From an uncultured Bacteroidales bacterium (lineage in GTDB: Bacteria; Bacteroidota; Bacteroidia; Bacteroidales; UBA932): 64,000 bases of DNA. Below, piece after piece: positions 9,095 through 18,401 of the stretch. Positions within the stretch are counted from its first letter, which is position 1. The number at the start of each line of letters is the position of its first letter. Below the pieces are notes generated by a model, which was not told where the DNA came from, made no database searches, and saw nothing but the letters and a program-made list of their open reading frames with translations. A program made the translations under genes and the position numbers. Location: NCBI GenBank assembly GCA_934691625.1, contig CAKUTA010000009.1, positions 18,666 through 82,665 of the forward strand. The letters run 5' to 3'.

Positions 9095-10903
9095 ATGAGA
9101 AAATATATTGTATTGCTTGCGTCTGCTGCCTTGGCTCTGACATCTTGCGACAGCTTGCTGGACAAGTCTCCGGAGTCCAAGTTGAGCCCAGAGTCATACT
9201 TCAAGACGGCCACTGACTTGCAGCTGTTTACTAATCCTCTGTATAATAATCTTTTGGAAAAAACACCATATAGTGTGCAGAGTGATCAGTATATCAACTC
9301 GAATCCTTCGGCCTTGGTCAAAGGAGGGACGAACAGGACTGTGCCAAACTCTGGTGGAAGCTGGACGTGGACTGATTTGCGCAGAATCAATACTTGTCTT
9401 GACAACATAAAGATTCATTGTACAGATGCAGATGCCGCTGCCTTGTATTCCGGCCTCTGCAAGTTCTTCAGAACATACTTCTATTTTGAAAAAGTCCGTA
9501 AGTTCGGAGACGTTCCATGGCTTGATCATGAGCCTGGTACAGATGATGCTGTCATTTATTCCCCACGTGATTCCAGGGAAGTCGTGATGACTCACATGAT
9601 TGAGGATATCGACGAGGCTATCGCGGCACTTCCGTCATCATACGGCTCACATAACTATAGAGCTACCAGATGGGCTGCACTTGCACTCAAGGCACGTTTC
9701 TGCCTATATGAAGGAACCTATAGAAAATATCACGAGATTTCCTATCCGGAGCATGATTATAAATACTATCTTCAGCTTTCTTATGAAGCTGCGGACGAAA
9801 TTATGAAGGATGGGCCGTTCAAGCTATATTCTACAGGCAATCCTGAATTGGACTATGCTGTCTTGTTCTCCGAGTATGAGGAGTGTACAGATGAGTTTAT
9901 CCTATCCATCAACTTCGACTATGGCACACAGCTGTGCCATAATGCTACTGCGATGGCGCTTATGAACAGTATGGGACGTAATAGCCTGACAAAGAAGTTC
10001 GTGGATGCTTATCTGATGAAAGATGGCTCTAAATTTACTGACAAGGAAGGTTGGCAGACAATGCAGTTTCTTGATGAGGTCGCAGACCGCGATCCGCGTC
10101 TTGGCCAGACCGTCAGGATCCCTGGCTATGCCAGAATCACAGAGGAGGGCGGAGTTTACAAGTACTCTGACCAGAAGTTGGGTGTCGATCCTATGGTTAC
10201 GTTGACAGGATTCCAGATGGCTAAGTTCCTGATGCCAGACAACAACCTTTCCAGTGATAAGTTTGACAAATCTTATAACGACCTTTGCGTGTTCAGACTT
10301 GGAGAAGTATATCTGAATTTTGCCGAGGCCAGAGCGGAGGCTGGAGTCATTACTCAGGATGACATTGACCGGTCTATAAACTTGCTCCGTTCACGTGCAG
10401 GTATGCCGGGGCTGGATCTTGCAAGTGCGAATGCTACTCCTGACCCATATCTTCAGAGCGAGCAGTTCTACCCTAATGTTCAAGGGGACAATGCTGGAGT
10501 TATCCTTGAGATCCGTAGGGAAAGAGCGGTCGAGCTGGCACAGGAAGGCTTCCGTTATGACGATCTGATGCGCTGGAAAGTCGGTCACCTTCTGGCTCAG
10601 CCGTATTATGGAATCTATTTTCCTGGTCCAGGGGTCTATGACATAGATGGCGATGGTCAGAATGACTATTGCCTGTATGAGGATGGTACATCCAAGCCAA
10701 AGTCTGACGCTACCGTGATTTTGAAGATTGGGACGGATCTCGTCTTGAGCGAGGGTGACCATGGCTATGCGCTTCCTCTTAATAGCGTAATCTTCAACTT
10801 TAATCCGGAAAGGGATTATCTGTACCCTATTCCAATCGATGACCGTACTTTGAATCCTACACTTACCCAGAATCCTGGTTGGGATGATGGACTTGACTTC
10901 TAA
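9095..10903 (+). CDS. SusD/RagB-family surface lipoprotein (PUL 1)
   Basis: The ATG at 9095 gives MRKYIVLLASAALALTSC, a signal peptide with an LTSC lipobox; an in-frame start at 8972 would overlap SusC and remove the signal. 602 residues. Typical SusD features: the start of the mature protein (DSLLDKSPESKLSPESYF), TPR-rich N-terminal half (FRTYFYFEKVRKFGDVPW, YRATRWAALALKARFCLYEG) and the C-terminal motif EIRRERAVELAQEGFRYDDLMRWK followed by YPIPIDDRTLNPTLTQNPGW. SusD forms the lid of the SusC pore and binds substrate at the cell surface. The 10905-10917 gap to the next gene indicates one operon. Confidence 0.96.
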   Translation: MRKYIVLLASAALALTSCDSLLDKSPESKLSPESYFKTATDLQLFTNPLYNNLLEKTPYSVQSDQYINSNPSALVKGGTNRTVPNSGGSWTWTDLRRINTCLDNIKIHCTDADAAALYSGLCKFFRTYFYFEKVRKFGDVPWLDHEPGTDDAVIYSPRDSREVVMTHMIEDIDEAIAALPSSYGSHNYRATRWAALALKARFCLYEGTYRKYHEISYPEHDYKYYLQLSYEAADEIMKDGPFKLYSTGNPELDYAVLFSEYEECTDEFILSINFDYGTQLCHNATAMALMNSMGRNSLTKKFVDAYLMKDGSKFTDKEGWQTMQFLDEVADRDPRLGQTVRIPGYARITEEGGVYKYSDQKLGVDPMVTLTGFQMAKFLMPDNNLSSDKFDKSYNDLCVFRLGEVYLNFAEARAEAGVITQDDIDRSINLLRSRAGMPGLDLASANATPDPYLQSEQFYPNVQGDNAGVILEIRRERAVELAQEGFRYDDLMRWKVGHLLAQPYYGIYFPGPGVYDIDGDGQNDYCLYEDGTSKPKSDATVILKIGTDLVLSEGDHGYALPLNSVIFNFNPERDYLYPIPIDDRTLNPTLTQNPGWDDGLDF

Positions 10904-10917
10904 AACTATTGACAGAT

Positions 10918-13900
10918 ATGAGATTTTTTAAATATTTTCTGATTCCGTTCGTCACTTCCGCGATGGCTCTTGCCTCTTGCGGAACAGAAGAGAACGAGGA
11001 ATCCAAGGCAATACTTGCCGGAGACTCCGAGATTGTAGTGCCGGCTGCTGCTGCGACCAGGACTGTTACAATTTATGCGGACGGCTCCTGGATTGCGGAT
11101 GTCACTGATTCTTGGCTTGACATTGAACCGACAAGCGGCTTCGGAACGGTGGACATCACATTGACTGTAGATGAAAACTTTGAAGATGCACCACGTGAGG
11201 CTCAGATAATTATCAGGGGCTCTTCAGCATTGGACGATGTCGAGATTTCTGTAAGGCAGAAGAATGACAGGTTCCGGGAAGTTACAGCAAAGACTGTTAC
11301 TGAAGCCCTGTCTCTGAAAGATGGTGATCTGGTGAAACTGTCTGAGTGTCAGATCATGGCATTGAGCCCGGAAGGCTTTGTCGTAAGCGATGGCACCAGT
11401 AATCTCCTGATTCTGGGCTCTGACTCTTCTCTGAAGGCAGGCACCAGGCTGACGCTGACCGGAGATGCTGTCACTTATGGCGATCTCGTTGCTGTTCAGC
11501 TGGAGGATGCATTTGCTCTCTCTGAAGATGAAGTGTCTTATCCTGAAGCTGTGGATGTGACAGAAACAGAGAATTATGCACCTGGAAAAGTGGAGTATAT
11601 ATCAGCTACTGTCTCTTTCGCTACTGGCGGAGTGCTCAATATTGACGGGCGAAAATTTGCAAGCCTTTTCAATAATACTGATGACTTTAATACTCAATAT
11701 ACGTTCCATAAGGTTTTCATTACCGGCTATTATATCGGTACGGCAGACGGGCTTCATTCCATTATGTCCGTGTCTATAGCGGACAAAGGTCTGGAAGCGA
11801 TTCCGTATCTTCAGTTCGAGATCGGCACCGACGCATTCAAGACTGCCAACTCGAAGTTCTCCGAGACCCATTCTTTCAATTCAAGCACAGGAACCACAGG
11901 ATATATCAAGTATGTCACAAGCAATCTTGAGGGAAGTGATCCTGATGGTGTGTTCAAGATGGATATCAGCGGTAATGATCCTCGTTGTACCGGTCCTTGG
12001 GAGGGTGACTATTGGGATATCGTAGGCTCTACTGCTGTAAAGGCAAACACTGAATTCCGTGTTCAGTTCGGTGCCAGGGTTTCCGCATCAGGTCCTAAGT
12101 ATTGGACTCTCGAGTATCTTGACGGTACTGTCTGGAAACCGGCCGGAACAGTGAAGACAGCTGACATCACGACAGGCAAGATCACTTATACCCACTCCAT
12201 GAATGCCGATGGCAATACCAATATTATTGTAGATGAGGCTTTCAAGATTACGAAAAATATGGATCAGCTCAACCTCAGATTCCGTTGCATGTCTTCGTGG
12301 AGAGCCAATGACAAGGGAGTGCTTCAGAAGAGAAATACCGGCTCCGCGCGTCTTTCAGTAAATAGCGGTGCATCTTCTACAAATAAGGTGACAGCTCCTC
12401 AACCAAGCATTCTTATTACTGAGATGGGTGATGGTAATGCCACCGTGGATCCTGAGCCGGAGTATGCGGACATCAAGCTTTCTGCAGAACTGCTGACTTT
12501 CGAGGGAACACCTGATGCGGCTAAGACTTTGACAGTTACATCCGACCATGACTTTACTGCCAGCGCGAATGTCGATTGGCTGTCACTCAGCGAAACAGAA
12601 GGTGCTGCCGGCGAGGCTGTGGACATTATCGTCACATGTGAACCAAGTGAACTTTCTACTCTTCGCGAAGGCAAAATTACCATCGTATCAGGAGATTCGA
12701 GCGTAGATGTCTATGTCGTTCAGTCTGCTGCCGGCGGTGAACTTGATCCTCTCATCAGCATCTCCAGTGGAAATACTATAGCGGTTCTCGGCCAGGGCGC
12801 TGATTTCGAGGCTAAAGTTCAAGCTAACGTCTCTTTTGAAACTGAAATCAGCGCAGATTGGATAACAGCTGTGCCGACGGCTTCAACGCAGGCGGTTGTT
12901 GAAACAAGGGTTCTCAAGTTCAATGCAGCTCCGAACCTTACCGGTGTGGCGAGGACAGGGACAATCCGCTTCTATAAGGATAATATCGAGTCGGTGCTTA
13001 CTGTCAGTCAGGATAAGTTCGAGCCGACAATTTCTGTAGTGCCTGTTGGACGTGCTACAATCAGCGGACTTGGAACAACTCTGAAGTATAAGATTTCATC
13101 GAATGTGGATTTCACGGTTTCTTCATCTGAATCATGGGTTTCACTTCCTGTATCAGAGGCTAAGGCGGGAGAGTATGAAGTTCCTGTCACTTTTGCTGCC
13201 AATGCTGGTGCAGAAGCCCGGACGGCGACCGTGACATTCAGGAATGCCGAATATTCGTATGAGTATCCTGTCGTTCTCAAGCAGTTCGCTGCAGGTGTTA
13301 TCCTTGATGAAGACTTCTCTTGGGTTGCTCCTTATGCCCATGCATATAATGCTGCCCATGCCGATGCTCCGATTGGAGACTTTATTGCAAGTGGCTTGAC
13401 TGGTGCCAATGCACCGGCAGTTTCATCTCTGGGCTTAGACTTCGTAAATGAAGCCTCTGCCAGAGGGTATTCTGAAGCACAGCTGAAGGCTGGTTCGTCG
13501 GCAATGTTCATCCAGGGCTCATACGAGACAGGCTGGTATTTCAAGTTTGGAAAGAAAAGTATCAACACAGGACTGGCTCTTGCCTCTTTGGATGCTGATG
13601 GAACTGTAGATGTGAAAGTAACATTCAAATGGGCAGCTCATTATGGTGGCACTTTCAAACTTGATGCGGCGAATCCATGCGTCAAGATTGAAGGCTCAGG
13701 CAAGATTGAGGATGGAGTTTCTGATACGGAAAGCAAGGCGTTCACCACATCCCAGAAGTCTTATCCAGAAGGCGCGGACAAGTTTACTAGCGCTGATCAT
13801 AGTTGGACTGAGAGTTCAGTGGTCATCCGTGGAATAAAGGCGGATACGAAATTTTCTTTCGTCCCGTCCAGTGCTTTGACATACACCCGCTTCCATTTCG

Positions 13901-13929
13901 GGGGACTCAAAGTGGAAGTTGTCAGATAA
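10918..13929 (+). CDS. Multi-BACON-domain surface lipoprotein (PUL 1, putative substrate-binding protein)
   Basis: The ATG at 10918 gives MRFFKYFLIPFVTSAMALASC, a lipoprotein signal (ALASC). 1003 residues. An N-terminal BACON-like domain (about 25-110, ATRTVTIYADGSWIADVTDSWL) is followed by a DUF5689/OB-like segment (about 115-290). A jelly-roll-like region (about 290-490) follows. Three further BACON-like repeats cover about 515-610, 615-700 and 705-790, each with a W(L/I/V)S or WI core and a closing TVSQ/VLKQ-type strand. A C-terminal jelly-roll-like domain follows (about 800-1003). BACON modules in PULs are spacers or carbohydrate/mucin adhesion modules. No catalytic motif is visible, so a surface glycan- or polymer-binding role is inferred. 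A terminator-like hairpin follows and partly separates it from the phosphoesterase. Confidence 0.8.
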   Translation: MRFFKYFLIPFVTSAMALASCGTEENEESKAILAGDSEIVVPAAAATRTVTIYADGSWIADVTDSWLDIEPTSGFGTVDITLTVDENFEDAPREAQIIIRGSSALDDVEISVRQKNDRFREVTAKTVTEALSLKDGDLVKLSECQIMALSPEGFVVSDGTSNLLILGSDSSLKAGTRLTLTGDAVTYGDLVAVQLEDAFALSEDEVSYPEAVDVTETENYAPGKVEYISATVSFATGGVLNIDGRKFASLFNNTDDFNTQYTFHKVFITGYYIGTADGLHSIMSVSIADKGLEAIPYLQFEIGTDAFKTANSKFSETHSFNSSTGTTGYIKYVTSNLEGSDPDGVFKMDISGNDPRCTGPWEGDYWDIVGSTAVKANTEFRVQFGARVSASGPKYWTLEYLDGTVWKPAGTVKTADITTGKITYTHSMNADGNTNIIVDEAFKITKNMDQLNLRFRCMSSWRANDKGVLQKRNTGSARLSVNSGASSTNKVTAPQPSILITEMGDGNATVDPEPEYADIKLSAELLTFEGTPDAAKTLTVTSDHDFTASANVDWLSLSETEGAAGEAVDIIVTCEPSELSTLREGKITIVSGDSSVDVYVVQSAAGGELDPLISISSGNTIAVLGQGADFEAKVQANVSFETEISADWITAVPTASTQAVVETRVLKFNAAPNLTGVARTGTIRFYKDNIESVLTVSQDKFEPTISVVPVGRATISGLGTTLKYKISSNVDFTVSSSESWVSLPVSEAKAGEYEVPVTFAANAGAEARTATVTFRNAEYSYEYPVVLKQFAAGVILDEDFSWVAPYAHAYNAAHADAPIGDFIASGLTGANAPAVSSLGLDFVNEASARGYSEAQLKAGSSAMFIQGSYETGWYFKFGKKSINTGLALASLDADGTVDVKVTFKWAAHYGGTFKLDAANPCVKIEGSGKIEDGVSDTESKAFTTSQKSYPEGADKFTSADHSWTESSVVIRGIKADTKFSFVPSSALTYTRFHFGGLKVEVVR

Positions 13930-13943
13930 ACTCTAACTTAATT

Positions 13944-13993
13944 AAATACTCACGATTCTTCCGGGAAAGCTGAATGCTGCCCGGAAGTTTTTT
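13944..13993 (+). terminator. Intrinsic terminator/attenuator inside PUL 1
   Basis: Stem CTTCCGGG (13958-13965) with CCCGGAAG (13980-13987), followed by six T. It lies between the BACON lipoprotein and the phosphoesterase genes and would reduce expression of the latter. A near-identical element follows the phosphoesterase gene (15978-16030). Confidence 0.85.
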
Positions 13994-14005
13994 CAAACAT
14001 AAAAT

Positions 14006-15976
14006 ATGAAGCGTTTTAGATTATTTTTATCTTTAGTCCTGTGTCTTGCGGGACTGGCTGTCGTTTCATGCAAGAGCGGAGATGATACCAATAAGCCTTT
14101 AGATGTTCAGTTCAGGGTTCCTGAAGAGGTCTCTATAAACTTCGGAGCTACGACTTTCGATTTCAGAATCCAGTTCGGCAAAGCGCCACTGCAGACAGAC
14201 AAGATTGTCTTCGAAAGTTCTGCGCATGAAAAGAACGAGTGCGAGATACTTTCAGTCTCAGATAAGACTTTTACCATAGCCTTGTTTGATGGCATATCGA
14301 CAGATACGTATGAAGTTTCCATAAGGCGTGGAAGCCAGGTGATGGTCGCCGGCACTATGAAGGTCACCATTACAGGTGATGGGGTGGAACCGGCGGCCGG
14401 TGCTACGGTGTATGGACGAATCTCATGTGACGGCGTTGGCGTTTCTGGCGTTGTCGTATCGGATGGGTATGAGGTGGTGCAGACTGATGAGAACGGCGTA
14501 TATCAGCTTCCGTCGAAGAAAGAGCTGAAATATGTATTCATGTCAGTCCCATCCGGCTATGAACCTGCATCAGAAGGAGTCCTTCCTAAAATATATGCCG
14601 CTTTGACGAAGAACAGTCTTACGGCGGAACGTGCCGATTTCATTCTTAAGAAAGTGGATAACCAGGACAAGTACAAGGTTTTCTTCCTTGGTGACATGCA
14701 CCTGGCGAACAGGACCAACGACTTGTCGCAGTTCACAGCATTCACAAACGACTGGAATCTTTACAGGGATGCCCATAAAGGCGAGACTATGTACGCCATT
14801 ACCCTTGGCGATATGACTTGGGATCTGTACTGGTATTCTAAGAATTATCAGCTTCCTCAGTATGTCGAGGATATGAACAGGCGTGTGTCTGATATCCTGA
14901 TATATCATACAATGGGCAACCATGACAATGATATGAAGGCTGTCGGCAACTGGAATGCGAAGCTTCCGTATGTGGACAACATCTCGCCTGATTATTACTC
15001 ATTCAATATCGGCAAGGTTCATTATATTGTCCTGGATGACATTGACTGCAAGGACTATAATGGCGATGAGTCCCGTAACTATACGAAGGACCTTCCTCAG
15101 GAGCAGATTGACTGGCTGAAAAAGGATCTGCAGTATGTGGATAAAGCTACACCGCTTATCATAATGATGCATGCCCAGGTATTCTATCCTAGCGGCATCA
15201 ATACCTATAAGATGGATCATGATGCGACAAGCACGAAAGCATTGTTCTCGGCGGTGGCAGATTATAAGGTTCATTATGTGACCGGGCATACTCATACCAT
15301 TTTCAATGCCCTTCCTGGTGAGACTGCATCGGTAGGAGCCGCGAATACGTATGAACATAATGCCGGCTCTATTTGCGCCTCATGGTGGTGGTCCGGAAAT
15401 CTTACAGATGGTGTATATGTCAGCCTGGACGGTGCGCCGGGAGGCTACAGCATCTGGGATATCAACGGCACAGAATTCAAGTGGAAGTACAAGGCCACAG
15501 AAAAGGATGAGACCTACCAGTTCCGTTCATACGACTTGAACAATGTATCGGTATCTTATGATGATGTTCCTCTGCTTAAAGACGCAAAGATGAAGGATGT
15601 ATTCTCCAAATATGTATCAGCCTATCCGGTGAGCAAGAAGAACGAAGTCCTTATCAATATCTGGAACTGGGCATCGGACTGGACTCTGGAAGTGACTGAT
15701 GAAACAGGGAAAGAACTGAAATGGACAAAGTGTCTTGCTTATGATCCGCTTCATCTGAAAGCATTGACCATCAAGAGATTCAATAAAGACATCACATCGG
15801 CTCCAAGCTTTATTACAGAAAACAGCATGCCGCATTTCTTTAAGGTCGCAGCTGACAATGAAGATATTGACTTGACAATCAAGGTTACGGATTCATTTGG
15901 TAATGTATATACAGAGAACATGGCTCGCCCTAAGGCGTTCAATACATTGACTGATGCGGACCTGAAGTCATATTAA
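14006..15976 (+). CDS. Calcineurin-like metallophosphoesterase lipoprotein (PUL 1)
   Basis: 656 residues with a lipoprotein signal (LAGLAVVSC). Order: beta-rich N-terminal domain (about 30-125), a carboxypeptidase-regulatory-like/MetallophosN module (about 130-200, YGRISCDGVGVSGVVVSDG), the catalytic domain (about 215-480) and a MetallophosC-type C-terminal domain (about 490-656). All metal ligands of the calcineurin-like fold are visible: FLGDMH, TLGDMTWD, GNHDND, MMHAQ and TGHTHT. The protein should hydrolyse phosphomono- or diesters at the cell surface or in the periplasm. It is the last gene of PUL 1, 76 bases after the BACON gene and beyond a terminator-like hairpin. It shares domain plan with the 49666 gene of PUL 2 but is longer at the N-terminus. 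Exact substrate unknown. Confidence 0.9.
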   Translation: MKRFRLFLSLVLCLAGLAVVSCKSGDDTNKPLDVQFRVPEEVSINFGATTFDFRIQFGKAPLQTDKIVFESSAHEKNECEILSVSDKTFTIALFDGISTDTYEVSIRRGSQVMVAGTMKVTITGDGVEPAAGATVYGRISCDGVGVSGVVVSDGYEVVQTDENGVYQLPSKKELKYVFMSVPSGYEPASEGVLPKIYAALTKNSLTAERADFILKKVDNQDKYKVFFLGDMHLANRTNDLSQFTAFTNDWNLYRDAHKGETMYAITLGDMTWDLYWYSKNYQLPQYVEDMNRRVSDILIYHTMGNHDNDMKAVGNWNAKLPYVDNISPDYYSFNIGKVHYIVLDDIDCKDYNGDESRNYTKDLPQEQIDWLKKDLQYVDKATPLIIMMHAQVFYPSGINTYKMDHDATSTKALFSAVADYKVHYVTGHTHTIFNALPGETASVGAANTYEHNAGSICASWWWSGNLTDGVYVSLDGAPGGYSIWDINGTEFKWKYKATEKDETYQFRSYDLNNVSVSYDDVPLLKDAKMKDVFSKYVSAYPVSKKNEVLINIWNWASDWTLEVTDETGKELKWTKCLAYDPLHLKALTIKRFNKDITSAPSFITENSMPHFFKVAADNEDIDLTIKVTDSFGNVYTENMARPKAFNTLTDADLKSY

Positions 15977-15977
15977 C

Positions 15978-16030
15978 AAATACTCACGACTCTTCCGGGA
16001 CGGCTCCCCAGCCTTTCCGGAAGTTTTTTT
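15978..16030 (+). terminator. Terminator at the end of PUL 1
   Basis: Stem CTTCCGG (15992-15998) with CCGGAAG (16017-16023), then seven T. It is preceded by the same AAATACTCACGA block as the 13944 element, so the two are copies. Confidence 0.9.
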
Positions 16031-16032
16031 AT

Positions 16033-16040
16033 TATCTTTG
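16033..16040 (+). promoter_or_regulatory. Predicted -7 box of folP
   Basis: TATCTTTG immediately after the PUL 1 terminator T-tract; transcription would start near 16047, 23 bases before the folP ATG. The -33 element is not clear. Confidence 0.5.
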
Positions 16041-16069
16041 TAATAATATAGTGCCTCAATATTGATAAA

Positions 16070-16936
16070 ATGAACATTGACAGGAAGATAGACGTGATGG
16101 GAATCATAAACCTCACGGACAACTCATATTTCGCGGAAAGCCGCTGCCTGGATGCGGACGGCAACGATGACCTCACACGCATAACCGGCCGTGCCGGGAA
16201 GATGATACAGGACGGCGCCACGATTCTTGACATCGGCGCTTGCTCCACCAGGCCTGGCTCCGACCCTGTCGGCGAAAACGAGGAATGGCGCAGGCTCGCA
16301 CCGGCATTGACAGCCATCCGCAAGGCATTCCCTGACATCTCCATCTCGGTCGATACCTACTGGTCATCCGTTGTCCGCCGCACCTATGACCTTATCGGCA
16401 GGTTCATTGTCAACGACGTCACAGCCGGTGAAGGCATGTATGAGAAGGTCAATGCTTCCGGAACTTCCGATGAACTGGGCGAGATGCTCCGGACCGTGGC
16501 TGAACTTGATCTCCCGTTCGTGGCAATGCACATGCGCGGAAATCCGAAGACAATGCAGACTCTCACGGAATATGGCGATGTCACCTCCGATGTTGTGGAC
16601 TATTTCCGCGGCTTTGCCGCCAGGGCGGAGTCTGCAGGAGTGAAGGACTGGATCCTGGACCCCGGATTCGGTTTCGCCAAGACTGTTGATCAGAACTATC
16701 AGCTCCTGCGGGAACTGGATCATTTCTCCATTTTCGGCAAGCGTATCCTGGTGGGAATGTCGCGCAAGAGCATGATATTCAGAAAATTCGATATAACTCC
16801 GGAAGAATCGCTTCCTGCCACGCAGGTGCTGCATTATAAGGCATTGTGCCTTGGCGCAGACATCCTCCGTGTCCACGATGTGGCGGAAGCTGTGCGCACA
16901 GTGGCGCTATACCGGGAACTGGAAATGCGGCAGTAG
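16070..16936 (+). CDS. folP: Dihydropteroate synthase
   Basis: Condenses 6-hydroxymethyl-7,8-dihydropterin pyrophosphate with p-aminobenzoate in folate synthesis; target of sulfonamides. 288 residues, normal length for a TIM-barrel DHPS. Visible motifs: VMGIINLTDNSY (loop 1, residues 9-20), ILDIGACSTRPGS (loop 2, about 50-62), ISVDTYW, VNDVT, HMRGNPKTMQ and LDPGFGFAKT. GIINLTDNS differs slightly from the common GILNVTPDSF (the Pro is missing), which may only be lineage variation. It has its own likely promoter and is followed by purB after 124 bases. Confidence 0.95.
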   Translation: MNIDRKIDVMGIINLTDNSYFAESRCLDADGNDDLTRITGRAGKMIQDGATILDIGACSTRPGSDPVGENEEWRRLAPALTAIRKAFPDISISVDTYWSSVVRRTYDLIGRFIVNDVTAGEGMYEKVNASGTSDELGEMLRTVAELDLPFVAMHMRGNPKTMQTLTEYGDVTSDVVDYFRGFAARAESAGVKDWILDPGFGFAKTVDQNYQLLRELDHFSIFGKRILVGMSRKSMIFRKFDITPEESLPATQVLHYKALCLGADILRVHDVAEAVRTVALYRELEMRQ

Positions 16937-16980
16937 GGGACATCCTGTTCAGTCATATTGCTAAAAAGGCCAGGAATGGG

Positions 16981-17011
16981 TTTCCAAATCCTCGACTTCT
17001 TATTAAATTTG
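16981..17011 (+). promoter_or_regulatory. Predicted promoter of purB
   Basis: TTTC (16981-16984), 19 bases, TAAATTTG (17004-17011). Transcription would start near 17018, 43 bases before the ATG. Confidence 0.55.
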
Positions 17012-17060
17012 CATTTCCTCTGTCGGAGCCTGGTGGCTTCGACACATAAAATTTTGACAA

Positions 17061-18401
17061 ATGGACACACATTCCCTTTTGGCAGTATCCCCGGTCGATG
17101 GCCGCTACGCCTCCAAGACAGAACCGCTGAAAAGCTACTTCAGCGAATTCGCATTGATAAGATACCGTATCCGCGTGGAGATAGAATACTTCATCGCTCT
17201 CTGCGAGATCCCGTTGCCGCAGCTTTCAGACATCGACAAGGGCAAGTATGGGGCAATGCGCGATATCTATCTGAACCTCACCCCAGAGCAGGCGATGGAG
17301 GTAAAGGAGATCGAGAAGACCACGAACCACGATGTGAAGGCTGTGGAGTATTTCATCAAGAGGCACTTCCACGGGCTCGGGCTGGACAAGTGGTCTGAAT
17401 TTGTCCATTTCGGACTGACATCGCAGGACATTAACAACACCTCGCAGCCTCTCATGCTTAAAGAGGCGATGGAGCATGCCTATATGCCAGCATTGAAAGA
17501 AATCCTGGATATCATCTCAGGCATGGCTGAACAGTGGAAGGATATCCCGATGCTCGCCAAGACACATGGGCAGCCGGCATCCCCGACCAGGCTTGGAAAG
17601 GAGTTCAAGGTCTATCAGGTACGTCTGGAGGAGCAGCTCAGGCAGTTCTCGCTCCTTACATATCCTGCCAAGTTCGGCGGCGCCACTGGCAATATGAATG
17701 CCCACAAGGTCGCATACCCGGGCATCGACTGGATAACCTTCGGCAATGAATTCGTCGCATCCCTCGGACTGAAGCGCTCGTTCCCGACCACGCAGATAGA
17801 GCACTACGATAATCTTGCAGCTATCTTCGACTGCCTGCGCCGTATCAACACCATATTGATAGACCTCTGCCGTGACATCTGGACATATATCTCCATGGAG
17901 TACTTCAAGCAGAAAGTAAACAAGAACGAGGTCGGCTCATCGGCAATGCCTCACAAGGTGAACCCTATCGACTTCGAGAATGCGGAAGGAAACTTCGGAA
18001 TGGCTGACGCCATATTCACGTTCCTGTCAATGAAGCTGCCTATCTCCCGTCTTCAGCGCGACCTCACAGACTCTACCGTCCTCAGAAATGTCGGTGTCCC
18101 GCTAGCGCATGGGCTTATCGCGTTCGCGTCGCTTAAGAAAGGCCTCGGCAAGCTTATTCTCAATGAAGATGCTCTCCAGGCAGACCTGCACCGTAACTGG
18201 GCAGTCGTAGCCGAAGCCATCCAGACGATTCTCCGCCGTGAAGGCTACCCGAACCCTTATGAAACTCTCAAGGCTTTGACCCGTACAGGAAGCGTAATCG
18301 ACGAGAGCACCATCGAGACCTTCATCGACGGCCTGGATGTCAGCGATGCCGTGAAAGCCGAGCTCCGTCAGATCACCCCTTGGAGCTACACGGGATTCTA
18401 G
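17061..18401 (+). CDS. purB: Adenylosuccinate lyase
   Basis: Catalyses two steps of purine synthesis: SAICAR to AICAR plus fumarate, and adenylosuccinate to AMP plus fumarate. 446 residues, fumarase/aspartase superfamily. The signature loop GSSAMPHKVNPIDFENAEGN (about residues 293-312) carries the catalytic Ser. Also visible are TSQDINNT (about 119-126) and KTHGQPASPTRLGKE with the second active-site His. The length, and NHDVKAVEYFIK near the N-terminus, fit the E. coli-type PurB. It is followed by a 400-base spacer and then the fimbrial locus. Confidence 0.97.
   Translation: MDTHSLLAVSPVDGRYASKTEPLKSYFSEFALIRYRIRVEIEYFIALCEIPLPQLSDIDKGKYGAMRDIYLNLTPEQAMEVKEIEKTTNHDVKAVEYFIKRHFHGLGLDKWSEFVHFGLTSQDINNTSQPLMLKEAMEHAYMPALKEILDIISGMAEQWKDIPMLAKTHGQPASPTRLGKEFKVYQVRLEEQLRQFSLLTYPAKFGGATGNMNAHKVAYPGIDWITFGNEFVASLGLKRSFPTTQIEHYDNLAAIFDCLRRINTILIDLCRDIWTYISMEYFKQKVNKNEVGSSAMPHKVNPIDFENAEGNFGMADAIFTFLSMKLPISRLQRDLTDSTVLRNVGVPLAHGLIAFASLKKGLGKLILNEDALQADLHRNWAVVAEAIQTILRREGYPNPYETLKALTRTGSVIDESTIETFIDGLDVSDAVKAELRQITPWSYTGF

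Noticed and set aside
8230..9213. Long 327-codon frame on the minus strand across the end of the PUL 1 SusC gene
   Set aside because: It is antisense to SusC and SusD, has no family resemblance and no ribosome-binding site; long shadow frames are common in these codon patterns.
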